Shown here: one piece after another, positions 1 through 9,091 of the stretch
How the letters are laid out: each line of letters starts with the position of its first letter
How positions within the stretch are numbered: the first letter of the stretch is position 1
Assembly (NCBI GenBank): GCA_937951485.1
Contig: CALEDJ010000014.1
Coordinates: forward strand, 1 to 56,145
From: an uncultured bacterium
GTDB taxonomy: Bacteria; Hydrogenedentota; Hydrogenedentia; Hydrogenedentales; CAILVY01
DNA length: 56,145 bases
Direction: 5' to 3'
Made by a program: the position numbers and the translations under genes
Notes under the pieces: generated by a model
Told to the model about the DNA's origin: nothing
Databases searched by the model: none
What the model saw: only the letters and a program-made list of their open reading frames with translations

Positions 1-2
1 CC

Positions 3-1736
3 CCCGCGCCGGAGCCGACCCCGGAACCTGCGCCGCCCCCCGCGCCGGAGCCGACCCCGGAACCTGCGCCGCCCCCCGCGCCGGAGCCGACCCCGGAACC
101 TGTCCTTGATGTCCCTGATGTCCCTGATGTCCTTGAATCCCCCTTATCCGAGGCACCCTGCGAGTTCCACCAGGAAAGCGGCGCAGGTTCGCCGCTTTTC
201 GCAGGCGCGGCCCAGGTGGACGTGCTGCACTCCCGGCGGCCTGCGTCCAGCGCCGCACTCGCGCTGGAAGCAGGCGGCGTGTTGGTCGCATTTTGCGTGG
301 TGGATGCGCCGGCGGTGGACGGGGCCTTTGTAGAGGCCGTGGCCGGGCGGCTTGCGGCGCAGGGGTCCCGCATTACCCGCCCGGGCCTCTTCCTGTCCGC
401 CACGGGATCGGGCGAAGAGAATATCATGCGGAAAACCCTGTCGTCCGGGGCGGCAACCACAGATTTCAGTACAGAGGCCTTTTCCAATGCGGCGCTTCTG
501 GCAACCCAGGCCGTGCTGTCAGCCGAGGCCTCGTTGGCGCCCGCAACCTTGCGCATCGGCCAGATCGAAGCGCCCGAATGGCAGGCGCTCCGCGAGAATG
601 GCAGCCCAACCGCCGATTCAACGTTGTCGGTGATGTGCGTCGAGTCGCTTGAAGGGGAGGCCGTGGCGTATCTTGTGAACTACGCCCTGCTCCCGCCACC
701 CGGCTCGAGTCGTCCCGCAGGCGTGGGGGACACGGACACACACGGACAACCACGGACGGGGAAAAGCGCCGGCGCGGTTGCGCCGGGCGTGGCAATCCCA
801 GGGATTCCCGAGGCGTTGGCCGGGGCCGTGCAGCAGCGCATTGGCGGCGGCGTTCCCGTGTTGTTTTTCAACGGCGCGGCGGGCGACGTGGCGCCCAACG
901 GCGCAGCAAACGAAATCGCCGACGCGCTTGCCGAGGCGGCCATGGCCGCCATCGCCGAAACGCCCCCCCGCAAAGCGGTCGCTATGGGTCTTTACGTCCA
1001 TACCGCCGTTCCGCCGCCGACGCTGGCGGCGGAACGCCACCCCGAACCCGTGCTGATTCAGGAATTGCGGATGGACGACGCCGTGTTCCTGGCCATGCCC
1101 GGCCATCCCGCCGCGCAGATAGGTCTGCTGCTGCGCGCCAAGGCCATGGCCGCCGGGGCCGAGCACGTCTTCCTGCTCGCCGCCACCGGCGAGTGCCTGG
1201 GTTTCCACCCGACCATCGAGGAATATTTCGCGGTGACCGACGCCGCGCGCGGTGTCTGGCACGGACCGCTCATGGTCAAGTGGTACGGGGAGACCCTGCG
1301 CGCTTTTGACGATGCGCCCGACGACCTTTGGGACAGCGCAACCGCGATCGGCCGCTATGCCGCCGCGTTTCAGGCGGCCGTCGCGCGCGGGGAACGCGAC
1401 CGCGAGGAGATGCATGCCGCATGGGCGCGGCTGCTCCCGACGGTGGACGCATTGGCGGCAAACCTGGCCGAAACCCAGGGCGCGCAAGCGCCCGAAGACC
1501 GTGAAATGGCCTCCGTAGTGGCGCGGCATCGCCTGGCCCTGTATTTTCGACAGGAACTGGCCGATTTCACCGAAGAACAGCGCGTTATGCTGATGGGCGT
1601 CGCCGAGGGCGCCGCCCTCCCCTTCGATGCGATCCTGATCATGCAGGTCCTGTCCCGGCCCGGCCGGATTCCTGCGGACATCAGCGCAAACGCGGCGTTG
1701 GCTGCGGCAGAGACGCCTGATTTGTTGGCGAATTGA
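3..1736 (+). CDS. Neutral/alkaline ceramidase-like protein, 5' end outside window, probably non-catalytic
   Basis: The frame is open from the window edge, so the N-terminus is missing. A GTG at 216 is in frame, but the proline-rich sequence before it reads as a normal linker, so I do not take it as the start. Order: PAPEPTPEP-type linker, a short VPD repeat, then a domain of about 490 residues. FFNGAAGDVAPN (near nt 861-896) and GECLGFHPT (nt 1188-1214) match conserved patterns of the neutral ceramidase family, exported enzymes that hydrolyse N-acyl-sphingosine or similar lipids. The family's metal-binding ATHTHS stretch reads SATGSGEEN here (nt 396-422), and the usual N-x-x-x-H-P reads NYALLPP (from nt 678), so catalysis is doubtful. 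A low-complexity insert (GDTDTHGQPRTGK, about nt 727-765) interrupts the domain. The family call rests on pattern memory, not on a search. Confidence 0.55.
   Translation, partial: PAPEPTPEPAPPPAPEPTPEPAPPPAPEPTPEPVLDVPDVPDVLESPLSEAPCEFHQESGAGSPLFAGAAQVDVLHSRRPASSAALALEAGGVLVAFCVVDAPAVDGAFVEAVAGRLAAQGSRITRPGLFLSATGSGEENIMRKTLSSGAATTDFSTEAFSNAALLATQAVLSAEASLAPATLRIGQIEAPEWQALRENGSPTADSTLSVMCVESLEGEAVAYLVNYALLPPPGSSRPAGVGDTDTHGQPRTGKSAGAVAPGVAIPGIPEALAGAVQQRIGGGVPVLFFNGAAGDVAPNGAANEIADALAEAAMAAIAETPPRKAVAMGLYVHTAVPPPTLAAERHPEPVLIQELRMDDAVFLAMPGHPAAQIGLLLRAKAMAAGAEHVFLLAATGECLGFHPTIEEYFAVTDAARGVWHGPLMVKWYGETLRAFDDAPDDLWDSATAIGRYAAAFQAAVARGERDREEMHAAWARLLPTVDALAANLAETQGAQAPEDREMASVVARHRLALYFRQELADFTEEQRVMLMGVAEGAALPFDAILIMQVLSRPGRIPADISANAALAAAETPDLLAN
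6..101 (+). repeat. 36-bp in-frame tandem repeat encoding a Pro/Glu linker
   Basis: Two full copies (6-41, 42-77) and a 24-bp partial third copy, nearly identical, encode a 12-residue A-P-E-P-T-P-E-P-A-P-P-P unit. The array continues past the window edge. Near-identity of the copies suggests recent expansion; as protein it is an extended spacer. Confidence 0.9.
102..137 (+). repeat. 9-bp tandem repeat (GTCCCTGAT type), four copies
   Basis: Four 9-bp units directly follow the 36-bp array and read in frame as V-L/P-D/E. Similar short degenerate repeats recur between genes in this window, for example near 24111-24146. Confidence 0.85.
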
Positions 1737-1797
1737 TACGCGGCTGTTGACATGGATGAGATATAATGAAAGGCTTGATGACCAAGGAGAACAGGCC

Positions 1798-2850
1798 ATG
1801 AGTAAAGCAGTGAACAGCATTAATCCCGGGCGAAAGCGCGGGGCGGCGAATCGGCATCTGGTGATTGGCGTGCTGTGTGTCGTCGTGTTGGCCCTGATAG
1901 CGGTCTTGTTCTGGACCTCGCGCGGCGAACGGCAAGCGCCCGCGCCTGCGCCTGTGCCTGCGCCCGCCGTAGCGCCCGAACCGGTCGCCCAGGAAACGCC
2001 GCCGCCCGAAGCCCCCAGGCGTGTGATTACCGGTCCCTACGCCCACAGCCCTTACGCGGAGGCCATCGAAGACGGTCTCAACTTCGCCGCCACGCACGAC
2101 CGGCATCATCCCGCCGACTGGCAGATATGGGCGATGCTCGATTACTTGCAGCGGAAGTTCAATTTGGACGAGAAATATGCCATCGCCAACACCGCCCCGG
2201 AGGAAAAACTTGACTTGGACAACCGGGAAATGGCCGTCCTGTTCGGTCGTATGACCAATCCCGAATATCACGTCTTGCGCGAGGTCCTTGACGCCACCGA
2301 CAGTCCCATCAACCGCACCATGGCGCGCGCCTTGTATTGCGATGTGTATCCTGTGGACGCGGCGTTCGTGGAGGAGACCCTGGCTGTCCTGGACCGCGAG
2401 TCGGCCCCCGGCAACAAACTCGCGGACTATATCAAAACGCACTACATCCTGAGCCTCCATTGGATGGTGGAGAACGGCTGCGCCGAGGCATTTCCACAGA
2501 TCGCCGCCGCCCGCAGCCGCATCGCTGATATTCTCGTGGACATTGTCGAAAAGGAAAAAGGGATAACAGACCTTGCTTTCGAGGCCATGGCGTTCCTGTA
2601 CTATATGGGGTTCCAGGACCGCGTCTCGGAGGCGTGGGTTTCACAAGTCGCCGCAATGCAATTGTCCAATGGCGGCTGGGTCTATGACCCCAACCGCGAG
2701 GGCGATGAGGCGCATGGTCATCCCACCGTGTTGGCGACCTGGGTGCTCCTGGAACATGCGCTGCCGGAGGCGCCGGATATTCCCTGGGTGGCTGCGCCAA
2801 AAGTGGCGGAAGCAACCGGATACAAGGCAAGTACAACCGAACACAATTGA
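1798..2850 (+). CDS. Membrane-anchored helical protein, possibly alpha/alpha-toroid-like
   Basis: Start chosen at ATG 1798 because AAGGAG (1784-1789) lies 8 nt upstream; an upstream in-frame TTG at 1747 has no such site. The product is 350 residues: a short basic N-terminus, one membrane segment at about residues 20-40, an Ala/Pro-rich linker to about residue 75, then a helical domain of about 270 residues on the outer side. Near the C-terminus GGWVYDP followed by GHPTVLATWVLLEHAL resembles the QW-like turns of terpenoid-cyclase or prenyltransferase toroids, but only one such unit is clear. I do not recognise the family. It follows the ceramidase-like gene by 61 bp and may be cotranscribed. 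Confidence 0.75.
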   Translation: MSKAVNSINPGRKRGAANRHLVIGVLCVVVLALIAVLFWTSRGERQAPAPAPVPAPAVAPEPVAQETPPPEAPRRVITGPYAHSPYAEAIEDGLNFAATHDRHHPADWQIWAMLDYLQRKFNLDEKYAIANTAPEEKLDLDNREMAVLFGRMTNPEYHVLREVLDATDSPINRTMARALYCDVYPVDAAFVEETLAVLDRESAPGNKLADYIKTHYILSLHWMVENGCAEAFPQIAAARSRIADILVDIVEKEKGITDLAFEAMAFLYYMGFQDRVSEAWVSQVAAMQLSNGGWVYDPNREGDEAHGHPTVLATWVLLEHALPEAPDIPWVAAPKVAEATGYKASTTEHN

Positions 2851-3186
2851 TGTAGAGGGTAATAAGGTGATATAGATAGCATAGCGCAGCCCGGGCGTCC
2901 CGCCTGTGGTCTGCAAAGACGATGGCGAGGATGGCCATGCCACAATCCGGTTATGGAACGTAATCTTATCTCGTTACATTGGTCTCTTTACATTTCAATT
3001 GCGCGGCGTGCCGCGGGGAATGTCCCCCTTTGAAGGGGGTGGCGCGGAGCGCCGGGGGATGTAAAAGGCCGTATAGTGCGTCCCTATGATACGTGACGGA
3101 ATCGGAATGTGATTATTTCAAGAAAAATATGAAATACACTAATCCGGTCCTTGATTCACGACCATTGATTTTTTTAAAAAAAGGTC
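2851..3186. other. Gene-free interval with a dispersed-repeat hairpin
   Basis: No credible reading frame. It holds the palindromic repeat at 3021-3061 and an AT-rich stretch (about 3110-3180) just upstream of the promoter at 3187, which could act as an UP-like element. Confidence 0.6.
3021..3061. repeat. Double-hairpin dispersed repeat
   Basis: CCCCCTT (3024-3030) pairs with AAGGGGG (3033-3039), followed at once by GGCGC-GGA-GCGCC (3041-3053). The unit resembles short palindromic repeats seen many times in other bacterial genomes; only one copy is in this window. Confidence 0.6.
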
Positions 3187-3215
3187 TTGACAAGCCACTC
3201 CACTTGTTGTAGGAT
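3187..3215 (+). promoter_or_regulatory. Sigma-70-type promoter for the large mosaic gene
   Basis: TTGACA (3187-3192), a 17-bp spacer, TAGGAT (3210-3215), preceded by an A/T tract. Transcription would start near 3222, giving a leader of about 310 nt before the chosen start at 3533. I found no known riboswitch in that leader. Confidence 0.7.
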
Positions 3216-3532
3216 GGATTCGGGAGATTGGCCTCCCTGGTGTGAGCAGGACGGGCCGCAGCCGTGAGATGCAGCCTGTATCCGTGCAAAAATTGTGCAG
3301 TGCGGACGGCAGCGTGAGGACGTTTGCACCTGTGTGATTTTAATGCAGGAAAGGACTTGCCGGTGGGAAGGAATCTCTGGCGTGTGTTGTGTTCAAGTGC
3401 TTTTCGACGGAATGTTAAGGAGTGGCTTCACTGAGTAACGCGATTATGCGCAGGGTTGTGGGTGTTTTTTCAACGTCAATGCCGGGGCTTCCGCAGGCGG
3501 CTGCGCGGGGTCTCGGGGGAAGGAATCACGTG

Positions 3533-6500
3533 ATGAATAAGCGCATCTCTTTCATGTGTGTGGTAATGGCGCTGGCAATGGCGCTGCCGGGGCTGGCTTA
3601 CGCGCAGTATGACTTCGATGCCATACTGAGTGGAATGTCGGCGCGGCTTGACGCGGCGACATTGAACAACTGGTCTCAGGGCGATAATGTATGGCAATAC
3701 GTGGTGCCCAATCCACAGTATCCCGCGCCGTGGGCGCAACTGAGTCCGAGTTTTCCCGGGCTGGACCATACCGGCGACGGCATCAATGATGACGATCACC
3801 TGGCACTGCTGGCGAAAGTTCTGAATAACGACCCCTGCACGCGGGCTTTGCTCGGCGACGCCAAGGTGAACGCCATTCAGGCGGCCTTCGCCGCGAACAA
3901 GGCGCGGGTGCAGAACTTTGAGGTGACTTTCTGTCTGGAAATACTGAATCTAACCCGGATTTCAGCGAGAATGGACACCGGGATCATAGGATGCATTAAT
4001 TTGAACAATCGCCCCGCATGGATGTCCAACACCTATATAACGACGGGTTCCAACGTCACGCTCAGCATCACCGTGGACACAGGCATTTTTATTGTGGGCA
4101 ATTACACGCTGAATCAAAATGTGGATGTTCCAAGCCTTTGGGGCAATGGCGGCATTCTGGATTCCGTGGATGATGGGTTTGACGACGATGTCGCAAACTT
4201 GCTGGCGGCATGGCTGACGATTGGCGATCAGAACAATGTGGATTACATGCAGGCGTTGATCGCCCAGGTTTTTGCCCGCGGTGTGTTTCCCAATATCGGC
4301 TTGATTATTTTGTCGCTGATCGGGAACAAGAGCACAGATGAAGCGGCCTTCACGGTGAACGGTGTTGATTTCAATGCCGAATCGCTGAATGATAAAAAAG
4401 ACGACAAGAATTATGAACTGCCTCCGCAAAACAACATCGAAATAGACCTGAACTTCAATCCTCCCTACCGTATTCCCACCGGTAACAGATGCGGGGGACC
4501 TGATTCCGAGTATGTGGAGATCATTCGGCTGCGGGCGCGCATTTTGGGGTCTTGTGTCCGTAATGGTCTACACAACTGGCTCTGGAACTACCAGGTGAAC
4601 ACCAACGGATTCACAGGTTACCCGACCTTGCTCCCGTCGTGGGGCAATCTGAACGAAACGGGTTACATGAACGCGATTTCGTACAGCACGTATGGCGGCA
4701 ATCGAACTTCGTTTTTGATCAGTGAATGGGCGGCGTATCCGACGCTGGGCTTCAACCCGCAGCCGACGGGCGGTACTGCGATTTACGGAACGGGCAACTG
4801 GAATTTCAATGCCGGCCTGCAGATGACGCCTTCGGGCATCCTGGGCGTGACGAACCCGACCGACTACCAGTGGCAGTGGAACAACGGCGGCACATGGGAG
4901 AACATCCCCGGCGCCACCACGATTGACTGGCAGTTGCCGCTGAATTATCTGGGTGAGCGGCAGTATCGGGTGCTTGTCACCGCGCCCAGCCCGGCGTGCG
5001 GTTCGGTTGTCAGCAATACCGCCACGGTGAAAGTTGATCCGCCGCCGATTATCATTACGCAACAGCCGGCGGGCGCTACGGTGATCTACGGGGACGATTA
5101 CACGCTGAGTGTGACGGCCACCATAGACTTTGGCGGCCTGCTGTACCAGTGGCAGAAAGGTGGGATAGACATTCCGCTGGCGAACAACCCCAGTTATCAG
5201 ATCAGCAACGCCGATTTTCCGGATGCGGGTTTCTACCGGTGCGTGATCACGTCCGATACCTTCCCCGGCCATTACCGCAACAGTGATACGGTGGAGGTGC
5301 AGGTGGTGCCGCCGCCGATTGTGGTGACGGTCCAGCCCGCCGGCGCGACGATCCCCGAGGGCGGGGCACATACGCTGGAGACGGACGCGACGATAGCGAT
5401 AGGCGGCCTGAATTACCAGTGGCAGTTGAACGGTGTGAACATTCCCGGCGCGACGGGTAAGATACACGACATCGTCAATGCCCAGCCCGAGGACCAGGGC
5501 AACTACCGGTGCCGTATCACTTCGGACACCTTCGCGGGTCACTTCGCGTTCAGCAACACCGTGTTCGTGCGTGTCGGCGAAGGTGGCGTGGTGTATGTGG
5601 ACAAGTTCAGTCCTGCGGCCCCCGGCACCGAAGACGGTCTGGACTGGGAGACCGCGTTCAAGACCATCCAGGAAGGCATTAATGCGGCATACGCGCAAGG
5701 CGGCGGCCAGGTCTGGGTGGCGGGTGGTCCGGAACCCGGCGGGTATGTGTACGACGAATTCCGCACAGAACCATGGGGCTACCCGGCGATGACGGGGTCG
5801 CTTGTGCTGAAGGCGGGCGTGGAGGTCTATGGCGGCTTCGAAGGCTGGCACGGCCGCCGCGAAGTGGTGCGCACCCAGCGGGGCGTGCGGCGTTCGGTGA
5901 CGATTATTGATGGGTCGCACTCGCGTGCCGGCGCGCCGGCCTATCATGTGGTGGTCATCGGCGAAGAGGCGGCGCCGGTGGGCGGTGTGCGACTTGACGG
6001 CTTCGATATCCGTGGCGGCGACGCCGTGGGCGTGGCATCGCCGTATGGCTATCACACCTACCGCGGCGCCGGCCTGTTTTCGTGGCTGTCCAGCCCGACA
6101 ATTGCCAACTGCACGTTCTACGCGAATACGGCGGCGGTTTCCGGTGGCGCGATAGCGGTGGAAGGCAGCCCCGCACTGGGTATTTTCCCCACTCCGGAGA
6201 TTGTAAACTGCGTGTTCTTTGACAACCATGCGCTGCGCATTCCGGACGGCGCTGCGCCGAACCCGAACCCGGTGCGGGGCGGTGGGGCGATATTCAACAA
6301 CTACGCCAATCCGCTCGTCCAGTACTGCACCATCACCATGAATACGCTGGGCACGCCGTCTTACACGGAATTGGGCACGCAGAGCGGCGGCATTTACAAC
6401 TGGTCGTCTTCGCCGCTGGTGAACAGTTCGATTGTGTGGGCGAACACCGGTGGCGGCATCCAGAGCCAGTTCCCTGTGGGCGGCAGCGAGACGGCGATTG

Positions 6501-8884
6501 TAATGTATTCTGACGTGCAGGTGCCGCCGCTGGTCGGCCCCGGTCCCGGCAACATCAGCCTGGACCCGGTATTCCTGACGCCGCTTGGCCCCGAATTCCA
6601 CTTGACGCCGGGGCTGTCGCCGTGCATAGAGACGGGCGACCCGCTGGCGCCGCCGCCGTTGCGGGACCTGCCGGGCGCGCCGCGCCCGCAGCAGGCGCAG
6701 GTGGACATGGGCGCGTATGAGTTTGTGCCTGCGCCGCCGACGGCCGTGTGTCAGAACGCAACGGTGACGCTGGACGAAAACGGGGAGGTGGTGGTGACGC
6801 CGCAACTGATCCGCGACCCGGCGACCTCTGCGCCCGGCGGTATCTGGCGTATCAAGATAGATAACGGCGGCACGCCGGCTTACTCGCTGTTGCTGGACTG
6901 CTCGTATGTGCCGGATACACAGGTGACGTTGACGGTGATTGATTACCACGGCCAGACGGATACCTGCACGGCGACGATCACGGTGACGGACGACGAATTT
7001 CCGGATGCGGTCTGCCAGAACATCACCGTGCAACTGGACAACACCGGCAATGCGAGCATCGTGCCGCAGGACGTTGACGGCGGCAGCACCGACAACTGCG
7101 GGATTGACTGGGGTCTGAGCACCGTCGTGCCTGACGCCTTCGACTGCACAGACATCGGGGCGCCGGTGACAGTGACGCTGACAGTGTCCGATCTCAGCGG
7201 CAACACGGATACATGTCTGGCGCAGGTGACCGTGGTGGACACAGTGGCGCCGGACGCGCTCTGCCAGAACATCACGGTGGACCTGGACGAATTCGGTGCT
7301 GCGAGCATCACGCCGGCGGACATAGACAATGGGACGACGGACAACTGCGATGCGGACCCGGTGCTTGAACTCGACATCACGGCGTTCACCTGCGCCGACC
7401 TTGGCGTCAACACCGTAACCTTGACGGCGACGGACATGTACAACAACAGCGACAGTTGCCAGGCGACGGTGACGGTGCGCGATGTGACGCCGGCGGTGAT
7501 CGTGCTGAACGGCCCGGCCTATCTCGAAGTGCCGTATCAGAGCGTTTACACGGAGTTGGGCGCGGTGGCGCAAGATGCCTGCGACGGTAACCAGCCGGCC
7601 ATCGTCGGCGGCGATGTCGTGGACACCAGCACCATCGGCTTCTACACGGTCACCTATGACTACACCGACGGCAGCGGCAACGTATCCGCACAGGTGGAGC
7701 GTACGGCGCGCGTGGTGCCAGTGCCGGTCATCACCATCCTCGGCGACGACCCGGCGACCGTGGAGTGCAAAGCCGTGTACAACGACGCCGGCGCGACGGC
7801 GTGGGACGACATTGACGGCGATCTCACCGCGAGTATCGTGACGCTCGGCCTGCCCGTACCCACGGCGTTCACCGGCGTTTACCAGGTTACCTATCGCGTG
7901 ACCAACTCCTTCGGTGTGACCACCCAGGCGTTCCGCACGGTGAACGTGGTGGACAGCGTGGCGCCGACCTTCTCCATCAATGGGCCGACCACCCACTACG
8001 TGGTGAAGGGCAACGCCTGGACCGCGCCGACCATCACCGCGTTCGATGATTGCGACGGCCTGGCCATCGTGTTCAACCTCGTCCTGGGCGGCGATTATCC
8101 GCCCGACACGGATACGGTCGGCACCTATGTGGTCAGTTACGACCTGTCCGACAACTACGGCAACCCGGCGCCGACGCAGTACGTGACGGTGCACGTGATT
8201 GACGCGCTGCTCCACTTCATCGGACAGCCGCAGGACGAAGAAGCCTATGTGGACGACGATCCGTTCGACCTGAACGCGACGGTCGCGGGCGGCTTCAACC
8301 TGCAGACCTATCAGTGGTACCGTGTGCAAGGTTCTGTGACCACTCCGCTGGGCGTCAACACGATGCCGCTCATCAACACCGTGTCCATCACGGTGGACCC
8401 GGCGGCGGTGGGCGTGGGCCAGTACCAGTACTATGTGCGGGTGACGGACGAGATCGGCACGACGCAGTCCGGATCGGCGGATGTGACCATCGCGAACCAC
8501 ATGAGCGTCACCGGCGACATCGAGGACTCGGATGTGGTCATCGGCCGGCAGTACAGCATGGGCATCACGGTGGGCGGCGGACTCGGGACGCTGACGTATC
8601 AGTGGTTCAAGGATGACGGCGCCAAGGCGATGCAGCCGCTCAGTGACGGCGGCAATATCTCCGGGGCCAACTCCGATACGCTGGTCTTCACGCCCTTCAC
8701 CGAAGCGGATGGCGGGGACTACCAGGTGTCCATCTCCGACAACTACGAGACGATTTACTCGTCCGTGGCGACGTTGACCCCGGTCACGGGAGTGCCGGCG
8801 GCGGGCGTGCTTGGCCTGGCCATCCTGGCGGCGCTGAGCGCGGCCGGCGGCGCGGTCACCCTGAGGCGGAGAAACCGCCGCTAG
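3533..8884 (+). CDS. Giant secreted mosaic protein: Ig-like, beta-helix, HYR-like and DUF5011-like domains with exosortase-type C-terminal sorting tail
   Basis: Start at ATG 3533 because it opens a clean signal peptide (MNKRISFMCVVMALAMALPG, cleavage near AYA|QY) with GGGGAAGGA 8 nt upstream; the in-frame GTG at 3422 overlaps its own AAGGAG. The product is 1783 residues. Approximate layout: unrecognised region 25-430; Ig-like modules 430-680; right-handed beta-helix 686-1065 ending in VDMGAYEF, typical of this class; three HYR-like modules 1066-1316 (C-Q-N-x-T-V, then D-N-C); three DUF5011-like modules 1320-1558; further Ig-like modules to 1751; then VPAAGVLGL, a hydrophobic segment and RRRNRR. 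That tail has the form of exosortase sorting signals (motif, membrane span, Arg cluster), and an exosortase is encoded at 50461. Likely a surface adhesin or matrix protein. It is monocistronic with its own promoter and terminator. Confidence 0.88.
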   Translation: MNKRISFMCVVMALAMALPGLAYAQYDFDAILSGMSARLDAATLNNWSQGDNVWQYVVPNPQYPAPWAQLSPSFPGLDHTGDGINDDDHLALLAKVLNNDPCTRALLGDAKVNAIQAAFAANKARVQNFEVTFCLEILNLTRISARMDTGIIGCINLNNRPAWMSNTYITTGSNVTLSITVDTGIFIVGNYTLNQNVDVPSLWGNGGILDSVDDGFDDDVANLLAAWLTIGDQNNVDYMQALIAQVFARGVFPNIGLIILSLIGNKSTDEAAFTVNGVDFNAESLNDKKDDKNYELPPQNNIEIDLNFNPPYRIPTGNRCGGPDSEYVEIIRLRARILGSCVRNGLHNWLWNYQVNTNGFTGYPTLLPSWGNLNETGYMNAISYSTYGGNRTSFLISEWAAYPTLGFNPQPTGGTAIYGTGNWNFNAGLQMTPSGILGVTNPTDYQWQWNNGGTWENIPGATTIDWQLPLNYLGERQYRVLVTAPSPACGSVVSNTATVKVDPPPIIITQQPAGATVIYGDDYTLSVTATIDFGGLLYQWQKGGIDIPLANNPSYQISNADFPDAGFYRCVITSDTFPGHYRNSDTVEVQVVPPPIVVTVQPAGATIPEGGAHTLETDATIAIGGLNYQWQLNGVNIPGATGKIHDIVNAQPEDQGNYRCRITSDTFAGHFAFSNTVFVRVGEGGVVYVDKFSPAAPGTEDGLDWETAFKTIQEGINAAYAQGGGQVWVAGGPEPGGYVYDEFRTEPWGYPAMTGSLVLKAGVEVYGGFEGWHGRREVVRTQRGVRRSVTIIDGSHSRAGAPAYHVVVIGEEAAPVGGVRLDGFDIRGGDAVGVASPYGYHTYRGAGLFSWLSSPTIANCTFYANTAAVSGGAIAVEGSPALGIFPTPEIVNCVFFDNHALRIPDGAAPNPNPVRGGGAIFNNYANPLVQYCTITMNTLGTPSYTELGTQSGGIYNWSSSPLVNSSIVWANTGGGIQSQFPVGGSETAIVMYSDVQVPPLVGPGPGNISLDPVFLTPLGPEFHLTPGLSPCIETGDPLAPPPLRDLPGAPRPQQAQVDMGAYEFVPAPPTAVCQNATVTLDENGEVVVTPQLIRDPATSAPGGIWRIKIDNGGTPAYSLLLDCSYVPDTQVTLTVIDYHGQTDTCTATITVTDDEFPDAVCQNITVQLDNTGNASIVPQDVDGGSTDNCGIDWGLSTVVPDAFDCTDIGAPVTVTLTVSDLSGNTDTCLAQVTVVDTVAPDALCQNITVDLDEFGAASITPADIDNGTTDNCDADPVLELDITAFTCADLGVNTVTLTATDMYNNSDSCQATVTVRDVTPAVIVLNGPAYLEVPYQSVYTELGAVAQDACDGNQPAIVGGDVVDTSTIGFYTVTYDYTDGSGNVSAQVERTARVVPVPVITILGDDPATVECKAVYNDAGATAWDDIDGDLTASIVTLGLPVPTAFTGVYQVTYRVTNSFGVTTQAFRTVNVVDSVAPTFSINGPTTHYVVKGNAWTAPTITAFDDCDGLAIVFNLVLGGDYPPDTDTVGTYVVSYDLSDNYGNPAPTQYVTVHVIDALLHFIGQPQDEEAYVDDDPFDLNATVAGGFNLQTYQWYRVQGSVTTPLGVNTMPLINTVSITVDPAAVGVGQYQYYVRVTDEIGTTQSGSADVTIANHMSVTGDIEDSDVVIGRQYSMGITVGGGLGTLTYQWFKDDGAKAMQPLSDGGNISGANSDTLVFTPFTEADGGDYQVSISDNYETIYSSVATLTPVTGVPAAGVLGLAILAALSAAGGAVTLRRRNRR

Positions 8885-8916
8885 GCGCGGCAGCCCACAA
8901 CAAGGCGTAGCCTTCC

Positions 8917-8953
8917 AAGGCCGCCGGTGGCAACACCGGCGGCCTTCTCCTTT
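8917..8953 (+). terminator. Intrinsic terminator of the mosaic gene
   Basis: A perfect 13-bp stem, AAGGCCGCCGGTG (8917-8929) with CACCGGCGGCCTT (8934-8946), GCAA loop, then CTCCTTT. It lies 32 bp after the stop codon. Confidence 0.85.
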
Positions 8954-9091
8954 AAGGTCGGTGTATGGGCAAAGCGCTTGAGAGACCAAAAGGACAAGGG
9001 GACGCAAGCGACGCAAGGGACAGGAGGGACGGGAAAGAGAGAAGGCGGCAGGGGAATGAAGGGAACCCTGCCGACATGCGGCCATAAGGCG

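Noticed and set aside
1747-1767. TTGACA and TATAAT upstream of the membrane-anchored protein gene
   Set aside because: The two hexamers are only 9 bp apart, too close for a sigma-70 promoter; no -35 lies 16-18 bp upstream of TATAAT.
3222-3532. Riboswitch in the long leader of the mosaic gene
   Set aside because: Several small hairpins can be drawn, but none matches the c-di-GMP, cobalamin or other consensus elements I know.
4568-9085. 1505-codon open frame on the minus strand opposite the mosaic gene
   Set aside because: The plus strand encodes a protein with signal peptide, known modules and sorting tail; the opposite frame is His/Arg-rich without recognisable domains, as expected of a shadow in GC-rich DNA.
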